DNA of 64,000 nucleotides from Caldicellulosiruptor kronotskyensis 2002 (GCF_000166775.1 NC_014720.1:2512001-2576000); one strand, 5' to 3'; shown: positions 43,666 to 52,621, numbered from the stretch's first letter. Translations and numbers: made by a program. The notes: generated by a model not told the origin, from the letters alone.

Positions 43666-44652
43666 TCAAAATCTCAACAAAAGTTCGAGTAACTTTTTAT
43701 CAAGCTTGTGCCCATAAAAGTCTTCATATTCGACATCATCTCTTCCAGAATCAATAATTCCAAAAGGACCACGCAAATTCCAAAGCGCAATCCCAATCCC
43801 AAGCTCTTTTAAAACATCCAATACATCAGCCAGCCATCTCACAACAATATGATGGGGTGTTTTATTGTATGCTCCACCTTCACCACAAATTACACCAACA
43901 TCGTATTCAAATAATTTTGCCCACTTTTCATAATGCCTTCTTAAATAATCCTGGTCAACAACCTCACCATTTTCGCGTACAAGCGGCCACGATGGCTCAG
44001 CAAATTTGTTACTCTCCTCAACCCACTCTGCCTTGTAATGGGTAAGCTCAAACGGAATGTATGCCCTGCAAGCTTGTGCTACATCTAAATTTGTGAGCTC
44101 AAAAACAGGTTCATTGCCATAATCAACACCGTCAATTATAATAAGCCTCTCTTTATCAATCTCTTTTATCTTTTCAATTGTATATGTCATAACTCTTATA
44201 AAATCCTCTTTTGTCATCTCCTCTTTTGAATACTGTCTTGGTTCATTTATAAGGTTAAAACTCAAATGTTTTGAAGATATCCCTTTATACCTTTTAGCAA
44301 ATGTCTGCCAATATAATACAAATAATTCAAGAGGTTCTCTGTCTTTCCACAGGTTATAGCCTTCTTTTGTTCTTTCATTCACGCAATAACCTGGCGCACC
44401 GTGAATGTTCAAACAGATATGAATACCATACTTTTGCCCCCAGACAACAATTTTGTCTACCATTTCTAAAACTTCCTCTTTTATTTCCGGTCGCCCTTCC
44501 ACATACCAGTTCTTGTAGTTCATAGGTATTCTTGCAAAGTTAAATCCCCACTCCTGCATCCATTTAAAATCATCTTCAAAAAATCCATAGCTCATATTTG
44601 GAACAAAAAGACCAAGTAGATTGAATCCTTTGTATTTTGGTAATTTATTCAT
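43666..44652 (-). CDS. Intracellular glycoside hydrolase family 5 protein
   Basis: A 328-residue TIM-barrel retaining glycosidase. The GH5 acid/base is E137 in FNLINEP and the nucleophile E258 in VICGEGG; R41 in RIPMNY and HGAPGY are further family markers. There is no signal peptide, so it acts inside the cell on imported oligosaccharides; exact specificity (gluco- or mannooligosaccharide) cannot be read. AAAGGAG precedes the ATG, and a terminator-like hairpin ends only about 20 nt upstream, so expression may depend on readthrough or on a promoter within the upstream gene. Confidence 0.88.
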   Translation of the reverse strand: MNKLPKYKGFNLLGLFVPNMSYGFFEDDFKWMQEWGFNFARIPMNYKNWYVEGRPEIKEEVLEMVDKIVVWGQKYGIHICLNIHGAPGYCVNERTKEGYNLWKDREPLELFVLYWQTFAKRYKGISSKHLSFNLINEPRQYSKEEMTKEDFIRVMTYTIEKIKEIDKERLIIIDGVDYGNEPVFELTNLDVAQACRAYIPFELTHYKAEWVEESNKFAEPSWPLVRENGEVVDQDYLRRHYEKWAKLFEYDVGVICGEGGAYNKTPHHIVVRWLADVLDVLKELGIGIALWNLRGPFGIIDSGRDDVEYEDFYGHKLDKKLLELLLRF

Positions 44653-44671
44653 TGTTTACTCTCCTTTACTA

Positions 44672-44713
44672 AAAAATCAAAAGGAAAGGGCAGACTCTAA
44701 TTCCCCTTTCCTT
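44672..44713 (-). terminator. Terminator-like hairpin between the nucleotidyltransferase and GH5 genes
   Basis: On the minus strand AAGGAAAGGG...CCCTTTCCTT (44713-44681) is a 10-bp perfect stem followed by TTGATTTTTT. There is no room for a promoter between its T-tract and the GH5 ribosome site. Confidence 0.8.
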
Positions 44714-44724
44714 ATATATTTTAA

Positions 44725-46863
44725 TTATTTCAACACATGAACTTCCTCTAATTTCTTTACTTTTTCTATCAAATCTTTCACTTCAGCAAGTTTTTCCAAT
44801 ATTAGCATCACTGATGAAACTGCATCGTAGTAGAAAAAGTAATTAATACCTTCCTCTAAAATAACTTTCATATAATCTCTAATCTCATTACCCGTATATC
44901 TTACAGGAACATCTAAAAGCTTGTCTACATCACTCAAAAACGCTTTGAAAAACTCAGGCAATATAATATGATTATTCCTAAACTTTTTCATCTCAAGCCA
45001 GGCAAGAAGCATTTTTAGCTTTTCCCCATATACTGTGCAATCTCCTACCATCATAATGAAATGTTCACCTTGTCTGTCAATTAAAAACCCCGCATCATAT
45101 TCGCTCTGTATACACATGTTTTTAAGATTCTCTATACACTGTTTAGATCCACCACTGATTAAGGTACTTTTTAAGCCATATCGCTCAGAAATCCTATCAA
45201 AAAGTGAAATTATAGATTTGTCTTCCGAAACTATGCAAACCTTTAACCCTTTGAACTTGGCGCTTTCAAATGTCTCTTCAAGCCTCGCAAAGTACATCTC
45301 AAGCGGTGATGAGACAAGTTCATTGACAAAATTGATGTTTGAGGATGTCCTGAAATCACATGTAACAAACAGGTTTTCAATTTTTCTTTCGAGTGATTTG
45401 TCAATGTTAATACCATTATGGTCAAATATTTCAATTCGTATGCTGTTACCTCTTGATCGAACATAAATGCCAGCATCATAATAGTCTTTGACAATGTATC
45501 TGAAAACTGGAAGTATTATCCCTCTTGTTCTGTAAAGTCTTGCACCGGTTATCTGGCAGCCTGTTTCAATAGCTTTTCGAATAACGCTGCTTTTTTCTGT
45601 GTAGTCATCACCAATTAAAATTCTTGCATTTCTGTCAAAGACAGAACCGATTGAATTTCCAAGTTTTATGCCAAACTGGGGTGTTATCTCCTGATTAAAA
45701 TCACCTGTAATTCCACGAACCCAAAACACGCTCTTTATAACCTCTGTTCCCCAGTAGATGTTTTCATCTATCACTGTGCCAGATTCAATTGTTTTTTCTG
45801 GCCAGATTTTGGCTTCAGCTTTAACCTCAACAAAATCTTTCAAAAGGTTGTTTTCACCCACAACTGCCTTTTCAGACACTCTTACATAGTCTTTCAAAAT
45901 GGATTTGCTGCAGATGATACAGCTTTTGAGCTCACAGTTTTTTCCTATGAAACTTCCGCTCCACAGTATAGCCCTCTCAAGCTTGCTTCCTTTTGCAATC
46001 TTTACACCATCACCAATTACACAAAACTCTCCTATTTCAACATCGTCTTCTATCTCACACTCACTTCCAATAAACACGCTCCGACTTATTTTCGCATTAG
46101 GTGAAATGATAGAATTCTTGGAAATTTGAGAACTTTTTAGATCAAGGTCAAGTATTCCACCAAGTTTAAATACATCTCTGTGAGCTTTGATGTAGCTTCC
46201 TACATCTCCAATGTCACACCAGTATCCATCCATCTCAAAACCAAATATGGGAACTTTTTCTTTCAAAAGTTTAGGGAACAAGTCCTTGCTAAAATCAAAT
46301 GGTTTGCCATCTTCTATATAGTCAAGTATCTCTGGTTCAATTATATATATCCCTGTGTTTGCAAGGTTTGAAAAGACCTCGCTCCAGGAAGGCTTCTCAA
46401 AAAACCTTTGAATTCTTCCTTCTTCGTCTGTAAGAACAATTCCATACTCTATAGGTATTTCAACCTCTTTTAATACAATTGTGACCTTGCTGCCCTTCTG
46501 CTTATGAAATTCTATCGCTCTTGTGAGGTCTGCATTTGTAATTCCATCTCCACTCAAAACGACAAAAGTATCATCCAAAAAAACTTTTGCATTCTTGACA
46601 GAACCTGCCGTGCCAAGAGGCCTGTCTTCAATAAAGTGCTGAATATTAACCCCCCATTTTTGTCCATCTTCAAAATAGTTGATTATCTTGTCAGGGTGAT
46701 ATTGAAGAGTTGTTGCAATTTCAAAAATGCCATGAGCTTTAAGAAGCTTTACCGCATACTCCATCACAGGTTTTCCGAAAAAAGGTATCATCGGCTTTGG
46801 AAGTGAGACAGTCAAGGGTCTGAGCCTTGTTCCAGACCCACCTGCCATTATAACGCCTTTCAT
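44725..46863 (-). CDS. Nucleotide-sugar pyrophosphorylase fused to phosphohexomutase-like domain
   Basis: A 712-residue protein. Residues 1-235 are a sugar-nucleotide pyrophosphorylase (GVIMAGGSGTRLRPLT, SGDGITNAD, GYWCDIGDVGSY). Residues 250-375 form a left-handed beta-helix of hexapeptides. The rest resembles a phosphomannomutase-type domain (FGIKLGNSIGSVFDRNARILIGDDYTE), but the canonical active-site serine loop (TASHNP-type) is not seen; the position reads DAGIYVRSRGNS, and a later metal loop is not clear. So the C-terminal half may be regulatory rather than catalytic. It follows the GT4 gene by 40 bp. Confidence 0.85.
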   Translation of the reverse strand: MKGVIMAGGSGTRLRPLTVSLPKPMIPFFGKPVMEYAVKLLKAHGIFEIATTLQYHPDKIINYFEDGQKWGVNIQHFIEDRPLGTAGSVKNAKVFLDDTFVVLSGDGITNADLTRAIEFHKQKGSKVTIVLKEVEIPIEYGIVLTDEEGRIQRFFEKPSWSEVFSNLANTGIYIIEPEILDYIEDGKPFDFSKDLFPKLLKEKVPIFGFEMDGYWCDIGDVGSYIKAHRDVFKLGGILDLDLKSSQISKNSIISPNAKISRSVFIGSECEIEDDVEIGEFCVIGDGVKIAKGSKLERAILWSGSFIGKNCELKSCIICSKSILKDYVRVSEKAVVGENNLLKDFVEVKAEAKIWPEKTIESGTVIDENIYWGTEVIKSVFWVRGITGDFNQEITPQFGIKLGNSIGSVFDRNARILIGDDYTEKSSVIRKAIETGCQITGARLYRTRGIILPVFRYIVKDYYDAGIYVRSRGNSIRIEIFDHNGINIDKSLERKIENLFVTCDFRTSSNINFVNELVSSPLEMYFARLEETFESAKFKGLKVCIVSEDKSIISLFDRISERYGLKSTLISGGSKQCIENLKNMCIQSEYDAGFLIDRQGEHFIMMVGDCTVYGEKLKMLLAWLEMKKFRNNHIILPEFFKAFLSDVDKLLDVPVRYTGNEIRDYMKVILEEGINYFFYYDAVSSVMLILEKLAEVKDLIEKVKKLEEVHVLK

Positions 46864-46903
46864 ACTTTTTTAGACCTCCTCCTTTTGACTTTGAAATTTT
46901 CCT

Positions 46904-48097
46904 CTAACGTACTGAAAACCATTCCATCTTTTTTGCTTCTGTGACAATCATTTCGTATACGTTCTTTAGTCTTTTTACAATTTTGTCCCATGAATAAATC
47001 TCTTTTGCATCACTTTGTGCCTGTCTTGAAAGTTTTTGACGCAGATACTCATCTTTTAAGGCAAGCAAAATCATATCAGCAAGTGAATTTGAATTTCCAC
47101 AGAAAAAAGTAAGTCCGTTGTGAAGGTGTTTTACAATCTCAGAAAAACCTCCTGTATCAGATACAACTGGCAAACATCCTGATGCCATTGCTTCTAAAGC
47201 AACTATTCCAAAAGGTTCATAAAGACTTGGGAACACAGCAATATCAGAAACTTTAAATAGTTTTTTCCTTTCTTCATCAGAAATAAAACCTGTAAACATC
47301 ACTTTATGTGAAAGCCCTAAAAAGTGAGCTTTTGAGTAAAGTTCACCTGTCATTGGACCACTTCCAGCAATTATGAGCTTTGCATCATAAAAATTATCAA
47401 GCACCTTTCTGAAAGCTTCTATCAAGATGTGAACTCCTTTTTCATAAACATGTCTTCCAATGAAAAAGACTATCTTTTCACTGTTCATTGCATACTTTCT
47501 TCTAAATTCTAAATCAAACTCTACATTTGCAAACTCATCATAATCTATACCATTTGGAATAGTAATGCATTTGTCTGGTGTTAAACTAAAAATTCTTTCA
47601 CACTCATTCTTCATAAACTCAGAGTTCACAATTACTTTCCATGCCTCAAATGTCAGCCACCACTCAACATTGTGAATAAACCTCTGCATATCTGTGTATA
47701 TACCGCCGTTTCGTCCGTGTTCTGTTGCGTGAATTGTAGCAACCAACGGAATTCGAAGAGCGTACTTAACGATGCGCGCAGCAAATGCTACAAGCCAGTC
47801 ATGCGCATGGATTATGTCAAATCTTCCTTCTTTTTGGGATATATATATGGCTTTTTCAGCAAGTGACATGTTCATTGTCATGACCCAGTCAATAAAGTTA
47901 AGGGAATTTAGTGGATACACTGGAACTCTAAATATCTTAAGATTCCCATGATCTTCTATTCTTTCGTAGTCTTCTGAAATGGTAACAACATAAACTATGT
48001 CTGTTTCAGATAGCTTCTGTGAAATGCTTCTGACCACTCTTGAGATGCCACCAACAATCCTTGGTGGATATTCCCATGTAAGTTGAAGTATCCGCAA
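46904..48097 (-). CDS. Glycosyltransferase family 4 protein (glycogen-synthase-like)
   Basis: A 397-residue GT-B enzyme. The N-terminal acceptor loop LTWEYPPRIVGGISRVV resembles the glycogen/starch synthase KTGGL region, HAHDWLVAF and HATEHGR follow, and the donor-site motif is FPSLYEPFGIVALEAMASG. There is no signal peptide. Co-transcription with the downstream pyrophosphorylase suggests it uses that nucleotide sugar to build an alpha-glucan or a cell-surface polymer; the product is unknown. Confidence 0.88.
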   Translation of the reverse strand: MRILQLTWEYPPRIVGGISRVVRSISQKLSETDIVYVVTISEDYERIEDHGNLKIFRVPVYPLNSLNFIDWVMTMNMSLAEKAIYISQKEGRFDIIHAHDWLVAFAARIVKYALRIPLVATIHATEHGRNGGIYTDMQRFIHNVEWWLTFEAWKVIVNSEFMKNECERIFSLTPDKCITIPNGIDYDEFANVEFDLEFRRKYAMNSEKIVFFIGRHVYEKGVHILIEAFRKVLDNFYDAKLIIAGSGPMTGELYSKAHFLGLSHKVMFTGFISDEERKKLFKVSDIAVFPSLYEPFGIVALEAMASGCLPVVSDTGGFSEIVKHLHNGLTFFCGNSNSLADMILLALKDEYLRQKLSRQAQSDAKEIYSWDKIVKRLKNVYEMIVTEAKKMEWFSVR

Positions 48098-48405
48098 CCA
48101 TTCATCTCCTTTCTTTTGGCAATTTTTTAAGAGGGTTTATATAATTTATACCACTTTGTGTATAGTATTAACAAAAATTTTTCTATATTTTTAATTTCTT
48201 TTTCTAATATTATCTTCTCCAATTTATAATACTTTAAGTTTGCAAATCTTTTCCTCAGAACTCTTTTTGCAAATTATATAACTTGCATAAATATTTTATC
48301 TAAATTTTGACATTATTGATGTTGTTTTTTTTTTTTTTTTTTATGGTATATTTAAAATATCAGCTTAATTTCTAAAATACAACTTTAGGGGAGGGGTTAT
48401 GTAGA
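48098..48405. other. 308-bp AT-rich divergent intergenic region with 18-T tract
   Basis: It lies between the GT4 gene (minus) and the duplicated module (plus). The left half is AT-rich without a clear motif. The right half has the promoter elements of the module and an uninterrupted run of 18 T at 48325-48342. No gene is supported. Confidence 0.7.
48307..48352 (+). promoter_or_regulatory. Unusual promoter with poly-T insert upstream of the duplicated module
   Basis: TTGACA (48307-48312) is a perfect -35, and TGGTATATT (48344-48352) is an extended -10, but they are 34 bp apart; removing the 18 T residues would leave 16 bp. The extended -10 may work alone. A strong AGGGGAGGGG site precedes ATG 48406. 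Confidence 0.5.
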
Positions 48406-48768
48406 ATGCAGGTATATGCTACGAGAACAAATCCAATACAGGAATTAAAAGAGTTTGGCGGAAGAGTTTTAAATGGTGTGAAAGAAGGTGTCAAAGAAAT
48501 CATAAATGATATAGAAAGAACAGCAATAGCTTCAGGTTTGGAAAATGGCATTAAAGGCGGTATTAGTGGCTACAAACAAATCAGAGAATTTAATGCTGTA
48601 ATGAAAAATGGATATACATTAAGAGGAATAGGACAAGCTGGCATGTCTGGAGCTGTAAGTGGTTTTGCAAAAGGAGTAATTAAATCACCTGGAATTGTCG
48701 GATGGATATCAATAGGTTGGTCATTTGGAGAAGGTTTCGTTAGAGGTTGGAGAGAGTATGGAAAATAA
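48406..48768 (+). CDS. Small glycine-rich protein, first gene of a duplicated module
   Basis: Unknown 120-residue protein. The N-terminal third is amphipathic helical (ELKEFGGRVLNGVKEGVKEI), the rest is rich in glycine with GxxxG-like spacing and a hydrophobic stretch (SPGIVGWISIGWSFGEGF), ending VRGWREYGK. The composition recalls membrane-active or bacteriocin-like peptides, but no proven leader is present: a double-glycine site at 18-19 is off the canonical register by one residue. Its stop overlaps the next gene by 11 bp. A decayed copy of its C-terminal half lies at 49327-49495. Confidence 0.7.
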   Translation: MQVYATRTNPIQELKEFGGRVLNGVKEGVKEIINDIERTAIASGLENGIKGGISGYKQIREFNAVMKNGYTLRGIGQAGMSGAVSGFAKGVIKSPGIVGWISIGWSFGEGFVRGWREYGK

Positions 48769-49306
48769 AAAAAGTTATTTTAGTTGGATCTTAGCTGGAT
48801 GCATTACTTCTACACTGCTCGTTTATGCTGTTTACTACTTAAAAGACTCTTCTTACTTTAAAGAAAATCCTTTAAACAGAATTATTCAATTGTTGATTGT
48901 AGTTGGAATAATAGTCGGTGCAATAATTGATGCTAAATGTATTGAAAATTCTAACAAAGTACATCTTAGAATTTTATTAAATAACTTTCTGTTATTTTTA
49001 GTTTTCTTTTTTCTACCCCTAAACATTGGTCTTTTAGTTTTAAAAATAATACCAAGTATAAAAGACTTGGGAGCTTTTATCTTGCTCGAAATTTTTTTCA
49101 CATATTCTGTTCTGCGTTCTAATTACTTATATATTCTTAAATTCAAGAATTACAAAAATTATACAAAAATTATTATATTATCTGCTCTCTTGTTAGGAAT
49201 TTTCTTGGGAATAATATTCCCTGAAATAGAAGGTATGTATAGATATTTATTAATTTTTGTTTTTGTTACAATACTTTTTGAGGTATTAAATTTTACATTA
49301 AGATAA
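48758..49306 (+). CDS. Polytopic membrane protein, second gene of the module (copy 1)
   Basis: Unknown 182-residue protein with about five to six transmembrane segments (WILAGCITSTLLVYAVYYL, IIQLLIVVGIIVGAII, FLLFLVFFFLPLNIGLLVL and others). The start at ATG 48758 follows GGAGAG by 3 nt; earlier in-frame codons lie inside the first gene. The tight overlap implies joint translation, as in toxin/immunity or peptide/transport pairs. A paralogue with the same hydrophobic pattern and shared motifs (NRI.QL.IVVG, LKII.S.K) is at 49485. Confidence 0.72.
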   Translation: MENKKSYFSWILAGCITSTLLVYAVYYLKDSSYFKENPLNRIIQLLIVVGIIVGAIIDAKCIENSNKVHLRILLNNFLLFLVFFFLPLNIGLLVLKIIPSIKDLGAFILLEIFFTYSVLRSNYLYILKFKNYKNYTKIIILSALLLGIFLGIIFPEIEGMYRYLLIFVFVTILFEVLNFTLR

Positions 49307-49326
49307 ATCTTTTTTGATTTAATATA

Positions 49327-49495
49327 ATGAAAAATGGATATATGTTTAAGAGGAGTAGAACAAGATAGTTTGTCCAGTGCTACAAATGCTTTTGCAAAAG
49401 AGATAATTAAAATATTTGAATATGGAGAATATTTCACAACTGGTATATCTTTTGTAAAAGGATTTGTCCGAGGTTGGAATGAGTATGGAAAATAA
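49327..49495 (+). pseudogene. Decayed copy of the small glycine-rich gene
   Basis: It aligns over its whole length with the last 55 codons of the 48406 gene, from MKNGY to FVRGWNEYGK. One inserted base just after the MKNGY codons shifts the frame, and there is no N-terminal half. The copy ends with the same 11-bp overlap into the following membrane protein gene. Clear remnant of a tandem duplication of the two-gene module. Confidence 0.85.
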
Positions 49496-50036
49496 AACCA
49501 AACATAACTTTTTGAATTGGGCACTCAGCGGAATTATTCTTTCACTTTTGACATTAATTTTCTTCTATCTCAATAGAAACTCACCAATTTTAAAAGGAAA
49601 TATAACAAACAGAATTGCACAACTATTTATTGTAGTTGGAGTAGCAGTTGACAGCATATTAGATTTGTCAGTAGAACAAAATTTAAATGGTTACTCAAGA
49701 AAAATTTTAATAAAACCTGTGATATTTTTTATTAGTTTCTCTTGCTTATTTGATATTGGTATATTTTTGCTCAAGATTATATCTTCACTAAAACTTCTTT
49801 TAACGTTAATAATATTTGAATTTCTGTTTGCACTTTTTACCATCCGCTTTTTTCATTTAGAAAAAGTGAAATTTTATAAATATAAGAACTTTAGCAAAAT
49901 AGTAGTCTTCTTTATACTTGCGACAATAATACTTTTGATTATTTTTGTCCCATCTTTAGAAGGTATTGGTTTGTATATCACAATATGTGTTGTAGGTATT
50001 GTTTTCTTTGAAATACTAAACTTGTTATTAAAATAA
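49485..50036 (+). CDS. Polytopic membrane protein, second gene of the module (copy 2)
   Basis: A 183-residue paralogue of the 48758 gene product, with equal length and helix pattern and aligned motifs (ENK, NRIAQLFIVVG, LLKIISSLK, YKNFSKIV, LEG). The start is placed at ATG 49485 by homology to copy 1; upstream in-frame ATG 49479 and TTG 49464 lie within the decayed small gene. Its divergence from copy 1 while the frame stays open suggests it was kept under selection after its partner decayed. Confidence 0.72.
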   Translation: MENKTKHNFLNWALSGIILSLLTLIFFYLNRNSPILKGNITNRIAQLFIVVGVAVDSILDLSVEQNLNGYSRKILIKPVIFFISFSCLFDIGIFLLKIISSLKLLLTLIIFEFLFALFTIRFFHLEKVKFYKYKNFSKIVVFFILATIILLIIFVPSLEGIGLYITICVVGIVFFEILNLLLK

Positions 50037-50121
50037 AGCAAATTGTAAAACTAATTTTATGATTTGAAATATTTAGTAAAAGGTTGCCCTATAAATAACT
50101 TAAAGTGCGAGGTAAATTCAA

Positions 50122-50721
50122 ATGAATCTTTATCTTCCTTTAGATACATTTCAAGAAGTGAAAATCATCACAGAAAACAATATCATTGAATGTGAGAGAA
50201 ATAGTGATTTTATTAATATTTCAACTTTCTTAAAAGAAAATGAAGCTTTTATTATTGCTTGTAACGAACAATTAATAATTTTTGCAACTATTGAAAAACT
50301 AAAAAAATTAAAAAAAGAGTTAAAAATAGAAAAAGTAAAAATTGGTTTGGAAACGTTTAAAACTGAAGATGGATTTTTAAAACTATTACATGAAACCCAT
50401 GTTCTTTTTGGGAATGATAAAAAGTTTGTAGTATATATTGAACTAATTAACCCTGTTGATACATGCCCTATTATTATCGAGATAAAAAAGAATTCTGAAA
50501 AATGTTATTTCTCCTTAGCTAATATTCCACCAGGAGAAGAAAACAATAATTACTTAATAAAGTATGCAGAACATATCATTCTCGACTTTTCTCAACTGGA
50601 AGAAGCAACATATGACATCGAAATAAAATTTATTGATGGCAAAATAATTGGAAAAACAACCTTTAAATATCAACCTTTAAAAAAGAGATTGGAGAAATAT
50701 TTACCTTATAATCCTGTGTAA
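50122..50721 (+). CDS. Unknown 199-residue soluble protein, third gene after the module
   Basis: Not recognised. No signal peptide or membrane segment; mixed beta-rich pattern with a lysine-rich helix around residues 58-75 (EKLKKLKKELKIEKVK) and a long C-terminal beta region (YDIEIKFIDGKIIGKTTF). It begins 86 bp after the membrane protein gene, preceded by the weak site GAGG, and ends at a strong bidirectional terminator, so it could be part of the same transcript or independent. Confidence 0.65.
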   Translation: MNLYLPLDTFQEVKIITENNIIECERNSDFINISTFLKENEAFIIACNEQLIIFATIEKLKKLKKELKIEKVKIGLETFKTEDGFLKLLHETHVLFGNDKKFVVYIELINPVDTCPIIIEIKKNSEKCYFSLANIPPGEENNNYLIKYAEHIILDFSQLEEATYDIEIKFIDGKIIGKTTFKYQPLKKRLEKYLPYNPV

Positions 50722-50732
50722 TAATAAAACTA

Positions 50733-50776
50733 AAAGACCAGCTGTGTTTAAAACAAACAAGCTGGTCTTTATTTTT
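50733..50776 (+). terminator. Bidirectional terminator between unknown gene and GH15
   Basis: AAAGACCAGC (50733-50742) pairs with GCTGGTCTTT (50761-50770), followed by ATTTTTAT; on the minus strand the stem is followed by TTTAGTTTTATT. It ends transcripts from both sides. Confidence 0.88.
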
Positions 50777-50785
50777 ATCATTAAT

Positions 50786-52621
50786 TTATTCATAAAGATA
50801 CAGCACATACATTGCATGAGACCATGCTAAAGGAACAACCCATGCAGGCTTGCCAGTAAGCCTGTCAACCTGCTCTGGAAAAAGTCCGTTTGGCAAACTG
50901 TGCGCTTTTGCCCACTCAAAAAGTCTTTCTGCCCTGTCAATCTGCCCTGTTTTTTTGTAGTAAATTGCAAGCCAGAGTGTTGTTAGTATCCATGGATTTC
51001 CACCAATGTATCTGTCATCAGAGTATCTCTTGTAGCCCCCGACAATTGAATTTTGACACTCCCTTTTAATAGCCAAAATGGTTGTTTTGAAAGCCTTATC
51101 GCTGCTATCTACCATTTCAAAAGGATAATAAATGCCAAGCATTGAAATGTCAACAACTTCATCTTGCTTTTTGAAATAATAGGTTATCTCATATCTCTCA
51201 TCTTTTTGCATGTACCTGTTCTCTTCAGGAAGCTTTAAAAATTCCTCATGTGAAATTCTAACATCTGTTGACCTTACATACCGGGAAAGTTTAGGACTGT
51301 AAAATCTTGTTACCATCTGATTTTTTATTGCTTTTAATTTCATTTCAATTTCGCTTTCAAGATCAGGAAAATATTTTTTGGCTTTTTTCAGCGCAGCATA
51401 AATGCTTGCATTTGAGTAAAGATGAATTCCTTCTCTTTCTTCCCACAAGTCAAAGCTTCTGCACACAACTCCTTTTGTACTGTCCACTGCAGCTATCAAA
51501 AACAACAGTGCTTTTTTAAGCTTATCTTTATACAAATCAATCAAATGCAAGGAATTTTGTCTTTCGCAGTAGCTGAGAAATCCCCATACAACAGAAGCAG
51601 TCTCATCAATCTGAATTCCCCAACTTGGTGCCAAGCTGCCATCTGTGTAATATCTCTGGTCCCAGAATCCTTCCTTTTCCTGACAAGAAAATTTGAATTC
51701 AAAAAATTTTTCAACCTCCCTTGAGAGTCCAAGCTTATCCATTGCAGATACTATAAACGCAGCGTCTCTTCCCCACACAAAACCATACCCGCCACAGTGG
51801 AAAAACTTCTCGTCAACCTCTGATGCAGCTAAAATTCCACCTGTTTTGGAGTTCTGCAGAGTATAAAATACATAGGCACTTCTTTTCTGAAGCTGCATAT
51901 CTTTTGGGTCTTGTGTGCAAATGAGCTTTACTTTTGAAAATTTCTTTTCCCAAAAGGCTTTGTTTTGCCTGTAAATTTCGTCATACCCTTTTTGCTTTAA
52001 ATAAGAAAGCTTTTGATAGATTTCATCTTTTGAGTTTCCAAAAGCAAGAAAACATACAACCCTCTCTGTATTTTTGAGTTTTACAGCAATCTGAGGGTTT
52101 GTTGCCTCACTCCAACCTTCCAATTGATTATCGTTTGCATCACTAATTCCGTTTTTTACTGTAAAGCTTTTTATCTTATTCTCAAAAGCAAGACCTATAT
52201 ATGTCCCTTTAAAATATGCATAGATTATTTCATTTTCCTTATCAACCTTTGCAGCATTAAAAAGACTTGAAGAATTTATCATGGGTTCTAAAAAGACATA
52301 GAAGTCTTCAAAGTCAGTTTCCCATAAACGAACCAAGCTGTCTGTTTCAAAATCAACAAAATCAAGCTGAAAAATTGTTTTGTCTGCAATTTTATATTCA
52401 AAAAAGTATGCAAAATCATCCCTATATCCACTTTTTATCTTAAAACTTTCATCCTCGAAAAATACAAGCCCATCCAAAAAAACAGCTGCCAAAAAGAGTT
52501 TTAGCTGCTGATAATAATCTACTGCAGGCCAATAAAACCTTTGCAATATGCCATTTGAATCAAGCTGCCCTAAAACCTTTGTATTCCCAATTATAGCTTC
52601 TACTACGTGCGGCTTTCTCAT
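50786..52621 (-). CDS. Glycoside hydrolase family 15 protein (glucoamylase/dextranase-like)
   Basis: A 611-residue cytoplasmic enzyme with an N-terminal beta-sandwich and a C-terminal alpha/alpha-barrel. Family markers are GFVWGRDAAFIVSAMDKLGL, the catalytic-acid segment WGIQIDETASVVWGF and the second glutamate segment LFPEQVDRLTGKPAW. GH15 enzymes release glucose from alpha-glucans, and some act on trehalose or isomaltooligosaccharides. The start at ATG 52621 follows AAAGAGGG; ATG 52657 has no site. No signal peptide, so it uses imported or stored glucan. Confidence 0.9.
   Translation of the reverse strand: MRKPHVVEAIIGNTKVLGQLDSNGILQRFYWPAVDYYQQLKLFLAAVFLDGLVFFEDESFKIKSGYRDDFAYFFEYKIADKTIFQLDFVDFETDSLVRLWETDFEDFYVFLEPMINSSSLFNAAKVDKENEIIYAYFKGTYIGLAFENKIKSFTVKNGISDANDNQLEGWSEATNPQIAVKLKNTERVVCFLAFGNSKDEIYQKLSYLKQKGYDEIYRQNKAFWEKKFSKVKLICTQDPKDMQLQKRSAYVFYTLQNSKTGGILAASEVDEKFFHCGGYGFVWGRDAAFIVSAMDKLGLSREVEKFFEFKFSCQEKEGFWDQRYYTDGSLAPSWGIQIDETASVVWGFLSYCERQNSLHLIDLYKDKLKKALLFLIAAVDSTKGVVCRSFDLWEEREGIHLYSNASIYAALKKAKKYFPDLESEIEMKLKAIKNQMVTRFYSPKLSRYVRSTDVRISHEEFLKLPEENRYMQKDERYEITYYFKKQDEVVDISMLGIYYPFEMVDSSDKAFKTTILAIKRECQNSIVGGYKRYSDDRYIGGNPWILTTLWLAIYYKKTGQIDRAERLFEWAKAHSLPNGLFPEQVDRLTGKPAWVVPLAWSHAMYVLYLYE

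Noticed and set aside
48406..48470. Double-glycine bacteriocin leader in the small glycine-rich protein
   Set aside because: ELKEFGG is one residue off the canonical ELxxxxGG register and no peptidase-containing exporter is adjacent; not claimed as a feature.
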